A stretch of DNA of 64,000 nucleotides from Chryseobacterium artocarpi (GCF_001684975.1 NZ_MAYH01000001.1:1-64000), one strand, 5' to 3'; shown: positions 27,121 through 36,647, numbered from the stretch's first letter. Notes: a model not told the origin generated them from the letters alone. Program-made: numbers and translations.

Positions 27121-27840
27121 TTATATTTTTATTGCATTTGCTCTATATTCTTTCAGTTTTTCATCGTTGGTGGGATCCTCTTTGTCGAATATTTTATAAA
27201 GCTCAAATGTTTTTAAAGGTTGATCCGCCGGAAAACTTGTTGTTGTATTATTTTCTTGTACGGAACGTATATTATTTCCAAACTTCTTATGCAGATAACC
27301 TTCTGACGTTTCTTTTTTGATCAGATATTTTTCTACTGCAGGGTGAAGCTTTTTAAAGTCAATATTATCGTAATCATTAATCTTAAGTTCCAACGAATTG
27401 TTTTCTGATGAAACTAACTTATTGTACCACGATAAGTCTTTGTATTTCTCTGTTTTTGCTGGCTGTTTTAAGAATATTGAATACTCGAAATTATGGTAAG
27501 TTCCGTCCAGCGGGATCATGTTCAGGCAGTAAATAGCTTCCACATTATTCCATTCTATGATCTGTTTGTGTTCCATAACCGGAGAATTGATGATTAATTC
27601 TTTATCATTAAAATCCAGTCTTTCTTTATTTTTCTCTATCGTACTGATCACCTGATGAGATGACGGAATTCCTTTATTAATGGAATAGAGGATGAAAAGA
27701 AGTAAAAGGCTCGTAAATGCAGAGGCTGAGATATAATAGATATTCATCCCGTTTTTTACCATGAAAACAGTGACTGCAATGGCAATTAAAAGGAAAATAA
27801 CAATTAAAATATTAAAAATAATGATCGGGTTTATTTTCAT
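27121..27840 (-). CDS. Two-TM membrane protein, candidate immunity protein
   Basis: The 239-residue protein starts with two hydrophobic segments (about residues 5-28 and 34-52) and then a soluble domain. Part of that domain (about 75-165) is related to the protein encoded at 25801-26313. Its ATG overlaps the stop of the 734-residue gene by one base (TAATG), so translation is coupled. A small inner-membrane protein coupled directly behind a large secreted-cargo gene is a common layout for immunity to a membrane-acting toxin. I infer that role; no family is recognised. Confidence 0.65.
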   Translation of the reverse strand: MKINPIIIFNILIVIFLLIAIAVTVFMVKNGMNIYYISASAFTSLLLLFILYSINKGIPSSHQVISTIEKNKERLDFNDKELIINSPVMEHKQIIEWNNVEAIYCLNMIPLDGTYHNFEYSIFLKQPAKTEKYKDLSWYNKLVSSENNSLELKINDYDNIDFKKLHPAVEKYLIKKETSEGYLHKKFGNNIRSVQENNTTTSFPADQPLKTFELYKIFDKEDPTNDEKLKEYRANAIKI

Positions 27841-30044
27841 TAGACAGTGTACTCTTTTTCTGATTCGTACCAGGCTTTATCCGGCTTTTCAATAATAGTG
27901 AAATCTTTTTTAAAACTTTCGTTGTATTTCATTCCGTTTTTGATGGAATAAACTACAATGGTTGCTTTTACTCCTGTGAATTCCAGTTTATGTTTGCTGT
28001 ATTGCCCTTTTGAATCAGCATTTACTTCATAGGTATATAACATCGATGAGGCACCCGAAGCTTCTCCTTTCCATTTTTCTACCTTTACTTTTTGTGGTGA
28101 GCCATCTGCTTCCGGTACAACTATGGTAACGAATTCGGTACTTTTTACTCCTCCTTTGATTCCTACTCCGGCTTCGATCTGCAATTTTCTTGGTCCCGGA
28201 GCAAATCCTTCTACTTTATTGTAAGTAAGGGAAAGCTCAGCTCTTGCTTCTAATGAAACCTCGAAGATGATATAAATCGTAAACTTGTACTTTGCCTCCA
28301 ATGTATCTTTGATCCATGATGCAATTTTACCACCTACACCCATGTATTGTAAAAGGCTGAGAAGATCTACACCAATTTTTATTTTGGTAATAGGCTTTAA
28401 GGCAAGTGCTCCGGTGAACTGAGGAACTACCTGCAGGGTTCTTTCGACTTTCTTGTTGGTTATTCTTAAGGCTAAGGCAACATTGGGTGGTTCAATATCA
28501 AAGGTAACTTTAGGCAGTACTTTTCTGTCGTAAGCAAGCGAAGTAGATTCTTTTCCTCTACCGTCGAATACGGACAAAACTTCATTCACAGTGTGGTAGA
28601 AACCTATTAATTTCTTAATCTGATTTCTGGTGTGTGCCAGTTCAATGGATGATTCTACATTATCTACTTTTACTTTAGCCTGAAGCCCGAAGCCTAAACC
28701 TCCTTTTGCATTGTACAGAATCTCAGTTTCATTTCTGATCAATTGCATGCTTTGCTTTTTGTTATAATCCGTTAGTTTTTCCCTTGTTGAGAACTTCTGA
28801 TTGACTTCTGCTCCAAAAGAAGGAAATAATGTAAGTACAAACGTTACTTCTCTTTCTATATTGGGATAGACATTGATCGTAAGTGGATTATTAGGCTGTG
28901 CACATGTTTTTGTAACAATTCTATATGTATTGGCAGCGTCCGGGGTAACGAAGAATAAACTTGGGTTGGTTCTAAGAAGATAGGTATTTGCTCTAGCCTG
29001 AATGGGTAATGTATATTTATCACCACTCACCACCTGAGTCTTCTGTTTCTGCCCATTAATGTAAATTTCAATCTCTTTTTTATGATTGGGTTGAGTAAAA
29101 CAACCTTTGTGTGTTATTTTTTCAAAAGTAAGATCAATGGTAGTACCAGCCTCATGTTTTGCTAATGTTTCATAAGTCGTGATATTTTTTTTCTGCAAAG
29201 GATCGTATACGACAATATTGAACGGCTTTTTATTGCTGTCTTTATCCCCGATGATGACTTTATCATATCTGCAGGGTTCATGTCTTTTAAAGCTTATTTC
29301 AGGTTTATCAACTTTGGTAGGTGTATGATTGGTTGGGGTTTCCGAATTTCTACTGACAATATTATTCTTAATTCTCAAATAACGGGCATGTAGCCTGTCT
29401 TTACCATCACTGATGTATTTTCCGGAAGCATCTTTTACTTTTACATAAAATTCTTCAGTAGGATTGGGCTTTTTTATTTTGCCATACCATTGATAGGTGT
29501 TTCCCATCTTCAGATTTACTTCACCGTCTATGACCTGTACATGGGTGAATGCAGTGATGTATTGATCGTCTTTGGAACCTCCACCTCCGGGAACTCTTCG
29601 GTAGACTTCTACGGTTACCTGGTCACCGTTCATACCTTCGGTTTCAAGACCTAAATAAATAAGATGACCGTAAGAAAACTGTGATTTTCTCAGATCTTCT
29701 CCATCTGGTTTTGCACACCATTTACTGGTGACCACTTTTTTCGTTGTGGTACCATAAACATATAAGCCTGTATCTTTTAAAGGGTCTTTTTTGCCGGAAA
29801 AACTGGCTTCTACATAATAACGATATGAACCAGCCAGTTTTGGTGGTATTTTGATGACATAGCTGTCTTTTGATTCCAGCTGACGGGTGTCTAGCTGCTT
29901 TTTTTTATCCTGTGAAAAACAAAGCCAGGTTAATTTTTTACTTTTATCAAGTTCTGTTGTACCGTCATGCCATTGGTCTACGATCAGATATACGCTGGTA
30001 CCAATTACCTGTTGCTGTTTTATACTTTTTATCCCTTTTGCCAT
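27840..30044 (-). CDS. Large beta-rich T6SS-associated protein, candidate PAAR-linked effector
   Basis: This 734-residue protein belongs to no family I recognise and has no signal peptide. The N-terminal ~240 residues show two beta-sandwich-like repeats (IGTSVYLIVDQWHDG, LIYLGLETEGMNGDQVTVEVYR), probably a loading region. The middle contains Ig-like strands. The C-terminal ~300 residues have long alternating strands (YKFTIYIIFEVSLEARAEL, IEAGVGIKGGV) and short Gly-rich hydrophobic stretches that could insert in a membrane. It starts nine bases after the PAAR-like gene and ends overlapping the two-TM protein gene. I infer an effector delivered on the PAAR-like tip, perhaps acting on membranes; no catalytic motif is visible. 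Confidence 0.65.
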   Translation of the reverse strand: MAKGIKSIKQQQVIGTSVYLIVDQWHDGTTELDKSKKLTWLCFSQDKKKQLDTRQLESKDSYVIKIPPKLAGSYRYYVEASFSGKKDPLKDTGLYVYGTTTKKVVTSKWCAKPDGEDLRKSQFSYGHLIYLGLETEGMNGDQVTVEVYRRVPGGGGSKDDQYITAFTHVQVIDGEVNLKMGNTYQWYGKIKKPNPTEEFYVKVKDASGKYISDGKDRLHARYLRIKNNIVSRNSETPTNHTPTKVDKPEISFKRHEPCRYDKVIIGDKDSNKKPFNIVVYDPLQKKNITTYETLAKHEAGTTIDLTFEKITHKGCFTQPNHKKEIEIYINGQKQKTQVVSGDKYTLPIQARANTYLLRTNPSLFFVTPDAANTYRIVTKTCAQPNNPLTINVYPNIEREVTFVLTLFPSFGAEVNQKFSTREKLTDYNKKQSMQLIRNETEILYNAKGGLGFGLQAKVKVDNVESSIELAHTRNQIKKLIGFYHTVNEVLSVFDGRGKESTSLAYDRKVLPKVTFDIEPPNVALALRITNKKVERTLQVVPQFTGALALKPITKIKIGVDLLSLLQYMGVGGKIASWIKDTLEAKYKFTIYIIFEVSLEARAELSLTYNKVEGFAPGPRKLQIEAGVGIKGGVKSTEFVTIVVPEADGSPQKVKVEKWKGEASGASSMLYTYEVNADSKGQYSKHKLEFTGVKATIVVYSIKNGMKYNESFKKDFTIIEKPDKAWYESEKEYTV

Positions 30045-30053
30045 GGCTTTCTG

Positions 30054-30545
30054 TTATTGGTTACCAAATTCTAATCCGTTGTTCTCAGGTTGTTTTTTGT
30101 ACATTTCCTCCGGGCTTACCAAAGGATTGATTTGTTTCTGTACATCTTTATCTGAATTTTTAAAACTTTGTTGGCTGGCTTCAGCTCTTTGCCCGTGATC
30201 AATAATTTCAATGCATGGAGTACCGGCTATTGCACAGACTGCTTTACTGTTTTCTAAAATGATAAATCCACCATTACTCAGCTGAACTTTGTCGTAAAAG
30301 TTCTGCCATTCTGTGACCATGATTTTGCAGGGCGGGGGAGGGCTGCCCATTTTTGTACAGTTCCCGAAAGTATTTTTTTCAAAGGTTGCCCCACCGATTT
30401 CTTTGGTAGTAACAATCAGCTTTTTGGAAGCATTTTTATCATTGGCATACTCTTTCTGGTGTGTAAGTACCTTGAGTTTGTCCGGAGCTTGTCCAAACTG
30501 GCATTTGCAAAGAGCACCCTGTACTACGATGTGTTTTTCTGCCAT
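30054..30545 (-). CDS. PAAR-like protein (DUF4280)
   Basis: The 163-residue protein matches the DUF4280/PAAR-like pattern. It has VVQGALCKCQFGQAPDKLKV at the N-terminus, NTFGNCTKMGSPPPPCK in the middle (about residues 60-77) and SKAVCAIAGTPCIEIIDHGQ (about 100-120), with paired Cys that may hold the fold or bind a metal. A ~40-residue tail follows the fold. PAAR-like proteins cap the VgrG spike of type VI secretion systems and bind effectors. Here the 734-residue candidate effector gene follows by nine bases. Length and motif order are normal for the family. Confidence 0.85.
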   Translation of the reverse strand: MAEKHIVVQGALCKCQFGQAPDKLKVLTHQKEYANDKNASKKLIVTTKEIGGATFEKNTFGNCTKMGSPPPPCKIMVTEWQNFYDKVQLSNGGFIILENSKAVCAIAGTPCIEIIDHGQRAEASQQSFKNSDKDVQKQINPLVSPEEMYKKQPENNGLEFGNQ

Positions 30546-30587
30546 ATTATTATTTGTTTTTGGTGTTTGGTTTAATAATGTTTTTGG

Positions 30588-31544
30588 TTATTTCAAAGAT
30601 ATTCTATAAATCTGTTCATTATCAATAAAATAGCCTTTGTTTTTTATTTTTGTGGGTATTGTATATAAGCTGGGACGGTTACCTCTTATCATTTTACATT
30701 TTCCTTTTTCGTTATTAAAAAATACATCCAGATAATAATATCCTGCTTCAGCCATGAAAGGCAGGGAAGGGATATAATGATTTCCGCCGCCTAATGATAC
30801 CCAGTCTTTACTTTTAAGTGCATAATCATATTCTTTAAAAAAGCTATCCTTATGGGAATAGTTTTTGAAAAACTGAAAGTTCCTTTTAAATTTTGGAGCC
30901 ATTTGTTTGGAAACAGGCTTTATCAGAGGATCTATAAATTTCTCTAAAGAATAAGGTGCATCAATCAGTAAAAACTCATCCTGCTCTGTTTTTACATAAA
31001 AGTCTTTTTTTCTCAGACTTCTCGTGAACGGGATTTTATCCTTTGGTAAATGATATTTTAAAGCAAAGTAATTGATGAATAATGAATCTGCTAACTGGCT
31101 TATTTCATATTCTGATTTTTTAGTAAACACTTTACTTAAGCTATCATTCATTTTTTGATATTTCCCTGCTTCATTAATTGTTTTTATATTTTGTTTTTGT
31201 AAGGTGATATCGTTTAATGCTTCATATTCTCCGTCTTTGTTTTCTATGATGAAAATCCCGTTTCCATAGGCAAATACCTTACTTTTAATAGTTTTACTTT
31301 TCTCCGATGTCGCAGAATAAATACTGATACTATCGATATGTTTACAAACCAATACCGAATCATTAAATAATATTTCATTTACATTGTTCAGTACAGGTTC
31401 TATCACTATTTTAGGATTTGTAGTGGTAGGAAATTCCGGAATGTCCGGATGTTTATCCTGTCCTTTTTCCTCTTTGCAATTCAGTAACAGAAGCAAAAGT
31501 AATCCCCATAAAAAAAGTTTATTTTCTATACAATTGATTTTCAT
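30588..31544 (-). CDS. Lipoprotein of the T6SS locus
   Basis: This 318-residue protein has an N-terminal signal with a lipobox (LLLLLLNC, Cys about residue 23) and charged residues after the Cys. The remainder is of unknown family, with basic segments (FKRNFQFFKNYSHKDS) and a C-terminal region rich in Tyr, Gly and Asn. It lies between the paralogous lipoprotein pair and the PAAR-like gene, 30 and 42 bases from its neighbours, in one transcript. As a periplasm-facing lipoprotein it could be a further immunity protein; this is inferred from location only. Confidence 0.65.
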   Translation of the reverse strand: MKINCIENKLFLWGLLLLLLLNCKEEKGQDKHPDIPEFPTTTNPKIVIEPVLNNVNEILFNDSVLVCKHIDSISIYSATSEKSKTIKSKVFAYGNGIFIIENKDGEYEALNDITLQKQNIKTINEAGKYQKMNDSLSKVFTKKSEYEISQLADSLFINYFALKYHLPKDKIPFTRSLRKKDFYVKTEQDEFLLIDAPYSLEKFIDPLIKPVSKQMAPKFKRNFQFFKNYSHKDSFFKEYDYALKSKDWVSLGGGNHYIPSLPFMAEAGYYYLDVFFNNEKGKCKMIRGNRPSLYTIPTKIKNKGYFIDNEQIYRISLK

Positions 31545-31574
31545 TTTATGTGCTTCCTTCTGTTATGATAAAAT

Positions 31575-32489
31575 TTACTTTCTGTCTTCGTCTGTAAACC
31601 TCCAAATTTCAATAGATAATACGCCATCTATTTTTCCTACTTTATCTTTTATTGTTTTTCCATCATTATTATACCTTCGGATATCAATCAGACAGTTATC
31701 ATAGTTCAGCCATATTTTTCTTCCCCATCCTTTAGAATCTCCCGGAGGGTCATAGCTGCTTCCTTCAATGTGTAGATCTTTGACCATTTTGTTATAGTCT
31801 GTGTATCCTATTTTTGCAAAGTCTGCTGTATTTCCATCATAAGAGAAAGTCCCTTTGAATTCTGTTTTTGGCTGACGTTCCAGCATAACCTGGTAGTTTT
31901 CAACATCTGTTTTATCGTCAGTTAAAATATAGTCATCACTTTGAGGCATTGGAGGTCCCGGAACTCTTAATTTGTATTCTGTTTCTCTTTTAGTAAAAGC
32001 AATTGGATAGAGGTTGATCTGTCCTACAGTGTTATCGTGAACAGCCACGTTAAATCCAAGCTTGTCCCATACATAAAAGATTTGCTCTTGACCTGATACT
32101 TTTTCTTCTTTAAAATTTTCGTAATTACCTACTTTCTTAACAAGCTCTTCAATTGAATTGTATTCCTTTTCAAGAGAATCATCATTAGTATTTACGTTAT
32201 AATATTTGATTTTACCACTATCATTTACATAGGCTTCCCCACCATCTTTCCATGTCCAAACTTTATCTGTTCGTTCTGGTATAGAATATTTTGCAACACG
32301 ATATTCTGAGTTTACAATCTTTGCAAATTCTTCAATAGGCATTCCCAGATGGATTTTCTTGTCATTATAAAAAATTTCTTTTTTATCTATTTGAAAACTA
32401 TTGTTATTCTTGTTTGCTTTTTCCTGACAGCTGATCGTTTGTGTCATGATAATGATAAGTAATATTAGATTATTTATTTTTTTTAACAT
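31575..32489 (-). CDS. Lipoprotein, paralogue 2 of the effector-linked pair (candidate immunity)
   Basis: The 304-residue lipoprotein has a signal ending in TISCQEK (lipid Cys about residue 21). It is clearly paralogous to the next gene upstream. Shared blocks include a LGMPxxxF segment near residue 50, FYVWDKLGxNxA, FKGxFSYxGNTxDFxKIGxTD and GDSxxWxRxI, and both end in DEDRK. The family has no name I know. It lies 105 bases after paralogue 1 within the same transcript. The pair fits a duplicated immunity gene for the Het-C-domain effector, which would act in the periplasm; this is inference. Confidence 0.7.
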   Translation of the reverse strand: MLKKINNLILLIIIMTQTISCQEKANKNNNSFQIDKKEIFYNDKKIHLGMPIEEFAKIVNSEYRVAKYSIPERTDKVWTWKDGGEAYVNDSGKIKYYNVNTNDDSLEKEYNSIEELVKKVGNYENFKEEKVSGQEQIFYVWDKLGFNVAVHDNTVGQINLYPIAFTKRETEYKLRVPGPPMPQSDDYILTDDKTDVENYQVMLERQPKTEFKGTFSYDGNTADFAKIGYTDYNKMVKDLHIEGSSYDPPGDSKGWGRKIWLNYDNCLIDIRRYNNDGKTIKDKVGKIDGVLSIEIWRFTDEDRK

Positions 32490-32594
32490 ATCCTTTTTCT
32501 TTCTCAGCTTTTCGTATTCAGAATGTCTAGGTGTTTATCTTGTTTTATTTCCTATTTGTAATTTTTATTAGGTTAAATGATTTACTTTTAAAAT

Positions 32595-33566
32595 TTACTT
32601 TCTGTCTTCGTCTGTATTATGTTGCCATATTGAAATATCTCCTACAGTATCATATTTTCCTATTTTCTTGATAGAGAGTTTTCCAGATTCTTCAGCATTT
32701 GAGAACCTGTTGATTGTAATATACAAATCATAGCTTTCTCTGATTTCTCTTGACCAGTTTTCGGAGTCTCCAGCCGGATCAAAATCACTACCAGATATTT
32801 TTAACCCTGAAACCACATTGTTCCAATCAGTATTGCCTATTTTACTAAAATCAATAGTGTTTCCATTATAGCTGAATTTTCCTTTAAATTCCTGTTTAGG
32901 CATTCTGTCAAATATAGCTTTATCATTCTTTCTGTCCTCTAACATTTCTTGTGTAAGTTGAGCATTTCCTGCTCCGTCATAAAATGTCTTTCCTGTTGCC
33001 AGATCAAGATCCATTGTTTTTAATACATGTAAAGGATATAAATTGACGGTACTGATAACCCCATTGGCTTCTGCTGCATTTATTCCCAGTTTGTCCCATA
33101 CATAAAATGTACTGGTACGAGCTGAGGATTTATCTATAGAAATACTGTCATATTTTCCATACATTTTAATGACATCATTAATATTGGGGAATTCTTTATA
33201 TTCACCATTATAATCTTCTACGGGTTTACCTGTTTCTTCATCAATTCGCATTTTTGCGAGAATGATTATTTCCTGTCCACTCTCATTGGTGCTTGTGCTT
33301 GCTTTAAACATTTTTTTAGTCCAGAACCAATCGGAATGTTCTCCACCACCAGTAGAATATTCGACTTTTCTATCATACTTTCCAAGTGCATCTACGAATT
33401 GATCAACAGGCATTCCCAAAGCAATATTTTTTTGATTATAATACAGCTTTTTATCTTTTATATAGAAACCATCTTCCATGCCTTGTATGTTTTTATCCTG
33501 GCAACTCACTAATTGTGTCATGATGAATAATAGAAATATTAATTTGTATTTAAGTTTATTGTCCAT
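32595..33566 (-). CDS. Lipoprotein, paralogue 1 of the effector-linked pair (candidate immunity)
   Basis: The 323-residue lipoprotein has a signal ending in LVSCQDK (lipid Cys about residue 22). It shares most of its length with the following gene (LGMPVDQF, FYVWDKLGINAA, FKGKFSYNGNTIDFSKIG, GDSENWSREI). Its start lies inside the end of the 1029-residue effector gene, an 11-base overlap, so the two are translationally coupled. Tight coupling behind a toxin gene and a periplasm-facing anchor are what is expected of an immunity protein. No catalytic motif is seen. Confidence 0.75.
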   Translation of the reverse strand: MDNKLKYKLIFLLFIMTQLVSCQDKNIQGMEDGFYIKDKKLYYNQKNIALGMPVDQFVDALGKYDRKVEYSTGGGEHSDWFWTKKMFKASTSTNESGQEIIILAKMRIDEETGKPVEDYNGEYKEFPNINDVIKMYGKYDSISIDKSSARTSTFYVWDKLGINAAEANGVISTVNLYPLHVLKTMDLDLATGKTFYDGAGNAQLTQEMLEDRKNDKAIFDRMPKQEFKGKFSYNGNTIDFSKIGNTDWNNVVSGLKISGSDFDPAGDSENWSREIRESYDLYITINRFSNAEESGKLSIKKIGKYDTVGDISIWQHNTDEDRK

Positions 33567-36500
33567 GTCCGCTTTCTTTTAATACTTCCTGATAGCTTTC
33601 TTCAGCTGTTTTTAATTTTAACTCAGGTAAGTCTTTTTGTTTTTCCCAAAGGCTTTTTAATTTATTCCAGCCTCTATGCCATTGATCAGGAAGTCCTGCC
33701 ATAGCAGATTGAAATTCTTTTTGTTGGTCTGAACTTGTATTAAATTCACTAATAATTTTAATTTGATGATGCAATTCCGCAAGTTCTTGATACCCATGTT
33801 TTATTCCCCAAAGAACAACACTTGCTTCACGGGCAAGCGTTACTGAACGGGGATGATCATAACACCAGTCTATAACAGCCTTATCCATCCAGTCAGTATA
33901 CATAGGATGAGTGAAAATTTCTTCTCTTCCTATTTTTTTGATCTGTGTATTCCAGTCTTTACTTCCTGCAAATAGCTTTCCGAGTTTTTCCACTCTGTTT
34001 TCAGCTAGTTTTACTGCCAGATGATGTAATGGCTGCAAACCATTATCTTTAGCAAGCTGAGTATGTGTAGGCCCGTAAGAATTTACTTTCCAGTTCCCTT
34101 GCTCAAGTAAAGTGAGTTCATTTTCAAGATAAGTTTGATAATCATCTATCATATTAATGGCAGTTAAGGCTAAAAAATGATAGAAACTATTCTGGATAAC
34201 TTTTATATATTGGGTTATAAAGTCAAATATACCAAATGCATTTGTAATATCTTTAAAGGAATAACCTAATACACGTTCTTCCACCATAAAATCTCTGAAT
34301 TTTAGGTATTTTAAGAAGGTTTCGGAGTAAAGATTGTCATCAGTTCCTTTATACGTTTCGTTTTTTTGTTTAGTATCTGAGGTTTGAGCTTTAGAAATAT
34401 CTTTCAATAGTTCGTAAATCAAAGCATCATTAAATGTTCTTTCCCCTGCTTTCAGATCTTCCTGTTTTTCAACTTTGATGGAAAAGATTTTATTATTCAC
34501 TTTGGGTGCTATACTGGCAATTGTATCCAAAGGTCCAAAACTTCCTGTCTGTACTATAGGGCATGCTGCATGAGAATAATAATATCCTTTATTTTGGGCG
34601 TGTTTAAGATAGCTGTATGATTCATCTTTATAAAGATTTTGATAATAATCGGCAGGATATATTGTATTGTTGGCTTTTGTAAAGTTCTTTACAGCTTGGG
34701 GTTGTAATTGTGTATTGGTAATTGTATAAAATTTAAACCTTTCTTTTTCTAAAATCGAATGAATAGCATGGGTATTAGATTTAGCACCACTATCTGATGT
34801 ATGACTTTTTAATGTTCCTTTTACACAGCTGGCTTTTAAATTATCCCAAGGAAAAACTTCCGGGTCATATACTTTCATTACAGCAATTTCACAAAAATTG
34901 CTGTGTGCATAATAATCTTCAACAATATGGAGTGCCGCACCAAAATTTATTCTTCCTTCTACTGTATTAGGGTTAGACTTATCAATAAATTTATTAAAAC
35001 ATTCAAAAGCACTTTCAAATGGAACAGAACCATTACCTCTGATATAATTTTTTGTTCCAAACTGTACATTAGGCTCCCACTGTTGATCTACAGGATCTTT
35101 TACAAAATCCGGATCTAATTTATGATTAAAATCAGGTGGTGGGCATGGTTTGTTTGTTCCCTTTTCTTTGTTCTTCTTTTTTATAGCGTCACAAATTAAC
35201 TTAGGATGAAGAGCAGCAGGGTTGTCTATATGTTCCTGAGGTTTGTAAACTCCTAGTAATTCAGGAGTTATTTTAGCATATTTACTTCTGAAGTCCTGAA
35301 TATATTTCATGTAATTTTCAGGCTTTCCCTCTTCATTTTTAGCTTCCTTTTCTAATTCTCCAAATTCTTTCAGCCCCAGGAATTCTACCAGAGTAGTAAT
35401 AGCTTCTCTACTTAATTTCACAGGAGAAAATGCAGAAGGTTCCCATATAATTTTTGCTTCTGTCATTTTAAATTCAAAGCCTACCGGAAGGTCATAAGTT
35501 CTCAGATCATTTTTTGTAACTCTGTTTTCTTCCAGTAATTTTTCTAAATCATCTAATAATTTTGAGTTTTCCTCCTTATTCTGATGTTTATCTTTATATT
35601 CTTTACTGAGTATATCCAGAGCATTAGCCATGGGACGTACAATCATAGGATCTACAAACTGTGAAAAGTCTCTGAGCCAGTTACCAAAGTAAATCTGTTT
35701 TCTTTCTACATTTTTATCACTCTTATATCTTTCAATCTTACTTAATGCATTCTTTTCAATAGCTTCATGTCCCAGCCCATGAAGATCATCTCCCATACCA
35801 GCTCCGAAAAACTCAAAACCAGCAAAATAATGATCATCATATTCAGTACGGTTGTCTACATATTCTTTTAATTGTGTATGCAGATCCGCAAAATCCCAGA
35901 TCAGTTTTTTTTCTGTTCCTTTAATATTGGCAGTAGCGTAATGCTGTTCTTTTTGTTCAAAAGGATCTATAAAAAACTTTTTATATTTCGTATTTATGCT
36001 TGAAGAAAATTTAGCTCCTTCGTCTCCTTCAGCATCTCCTTCTTGTGATGAATACTCAAATCTTAACAGATAATCCAGATGGTGCCCGAATTCTTCTACT
36101 AAAGCAAGCATCAATAACTTATGATGACCATTACTTTTTATTGCATTATCTATAAAACCTTGTGATACAAGAATATGGTTGAAGTACTTTTTATTCTCAC
36201 CCGTATAATAAGAAGCTCCTATGCCGTCCAGTTCTTTGATAACTGTGATTTTCGGATTAATAGACTGTTTCTTATCACTGGCGTTTTTATATAACTTTTC
36301 GTAAGCTTCCAAAGGTATATCATTACCAAAGATATCAGCCATCCAGAAGCAAAACATAGCCATACTATCTTTCTTGGCAAAAGAAAAAAGCTGTTCCAGA
36401 GCAAATGTACTTTCCAAAGTATAGTCGCTCTCTTCAATTTTTAATTCTTTAGGAGAGTAGGATTGGTGCTTTACCCCTCCATCTTTACCATGTTGTTCAA

Positions 36501-36645
36501 CCTTTTTATTACTATTAAGGCTAAGGTTTTCTTTAAATGACTCAATATTGATTTTATCTGAAACTTCATTGATATTTTCAGCTTGTATAATATAGTCCTT
36601 ATTAACGGCTACCTTGATGTTTTTTGCCTGTTTTACAATTGCCAT
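33556..36645 (-). CDS. Het-C-domain protein, candidate T6SS effector
   Basis: This is a 1029-residue protein without a signal peptide. Residues 184-191 (EEFGHHLD) form a zincin-like helix motif, with Glu in place of the first His of HExxH. Three blocks typical of Het-C proteins follow: FGNWLRDFSQFVDP (about 320-333), AALHIVEDYYAHSNFCE (570-586) and GPTHTQLAKDN in the last quarter. Het-C domains are known from fungal heterokaryon-incompatibility proteins and many bacterial secreted proteins and are thought to share the fold of zinc-dependent phospholipases C and P1 nucleases. The gene begins two bases after vgrG and overlaps a lipoprotein gene. I infer a VgrG-delivered toxin, perhaps a lipase; activity is not proven. 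Confidence 0.75.
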   Translation of the reverse strand: MAIVKQAKNIKVAVNKDYIIQAENINEVSDKINIESFKENLSLNSNKKVEQHGKDGGVKHQSYSPKELKIEESDYTLESTFALEQLFSFAKKDSMAMFCFWMADIFGNDIPLEAYEKLYKNASDKKQSINPKITVIKELDGIGASYYTGENKKYFNHILVSQGFIDNAIKSNGHHKLLMLALVEEFGHHLDYLLRFEYSSQEGDAEGDEGAKFSSSINTKYKKFFIDPFEQKEQHYATANIKGTEKKLIWDFADLHTQLKEYVDNRTEYDDHYFAGFEFFGAGMGDDLHGLGHEAIEKNALSKIERYKSDKNVERKQIYFGNWLRDFSQFVDPMIVRPMANALDILSKEYKDKHQNKEENSKLLDDLEKLLEENRVTKNDLRTYDLPVGFEFKMTEAKIIWEPSAFSPVKLSREAITTLVEFLGLKEFGELEKEAKNEEGKPENYMKYIQDFRSKYAKITPELLGVYKPQEHIDNPAALHPKLICDAIKKKNKEKGTNKPCPPPDFNHKLDPDFVKDPVDQQWEPNVQFGTKNYIRGNGSVPFESAFECFNKFIDKSNPNTVEGRINFGAALHIVEDYYAHSNFCEIAVMKVYDPEVFPWDNLKASCVKGTLKSHTSDSGAKSNTHAIHSILEKERFKFYTITNTQLQPQAVKNFTKANNTIYPADYYQNLYKDESYSYLKHAQNKGYYYSHAACPIVQTGSFGPLDTIASIAPKVNNKIFSIKVEKQEDLKAGERTFNDALIYELLKDISKAQTSDTKQKNETYKGTDDNLYSETFLKYLKFRDFMVEERVLGYSFKDITNAFGIFDFITQYIKVIQNSFYHFLALTAINMIDDYQTYLENELTLLEQGNWKVNSYGPTHTQLAKDNGLQPLHHLAVKLAENRVEKLGKLFAGSKDWNTQIKKIGREEIFTHPMYTDWMDKAVIDWCYDHPRSVTLAREASVVLWGIKHGYQELAELHHQIKIISEFNTSSDQQKEFQSAMAGLPDQWHRGWNKLKSLWEKQKDLPELKLKTAEESYQEVLKESGHGQ

Positions 36646-36647
36646 GG

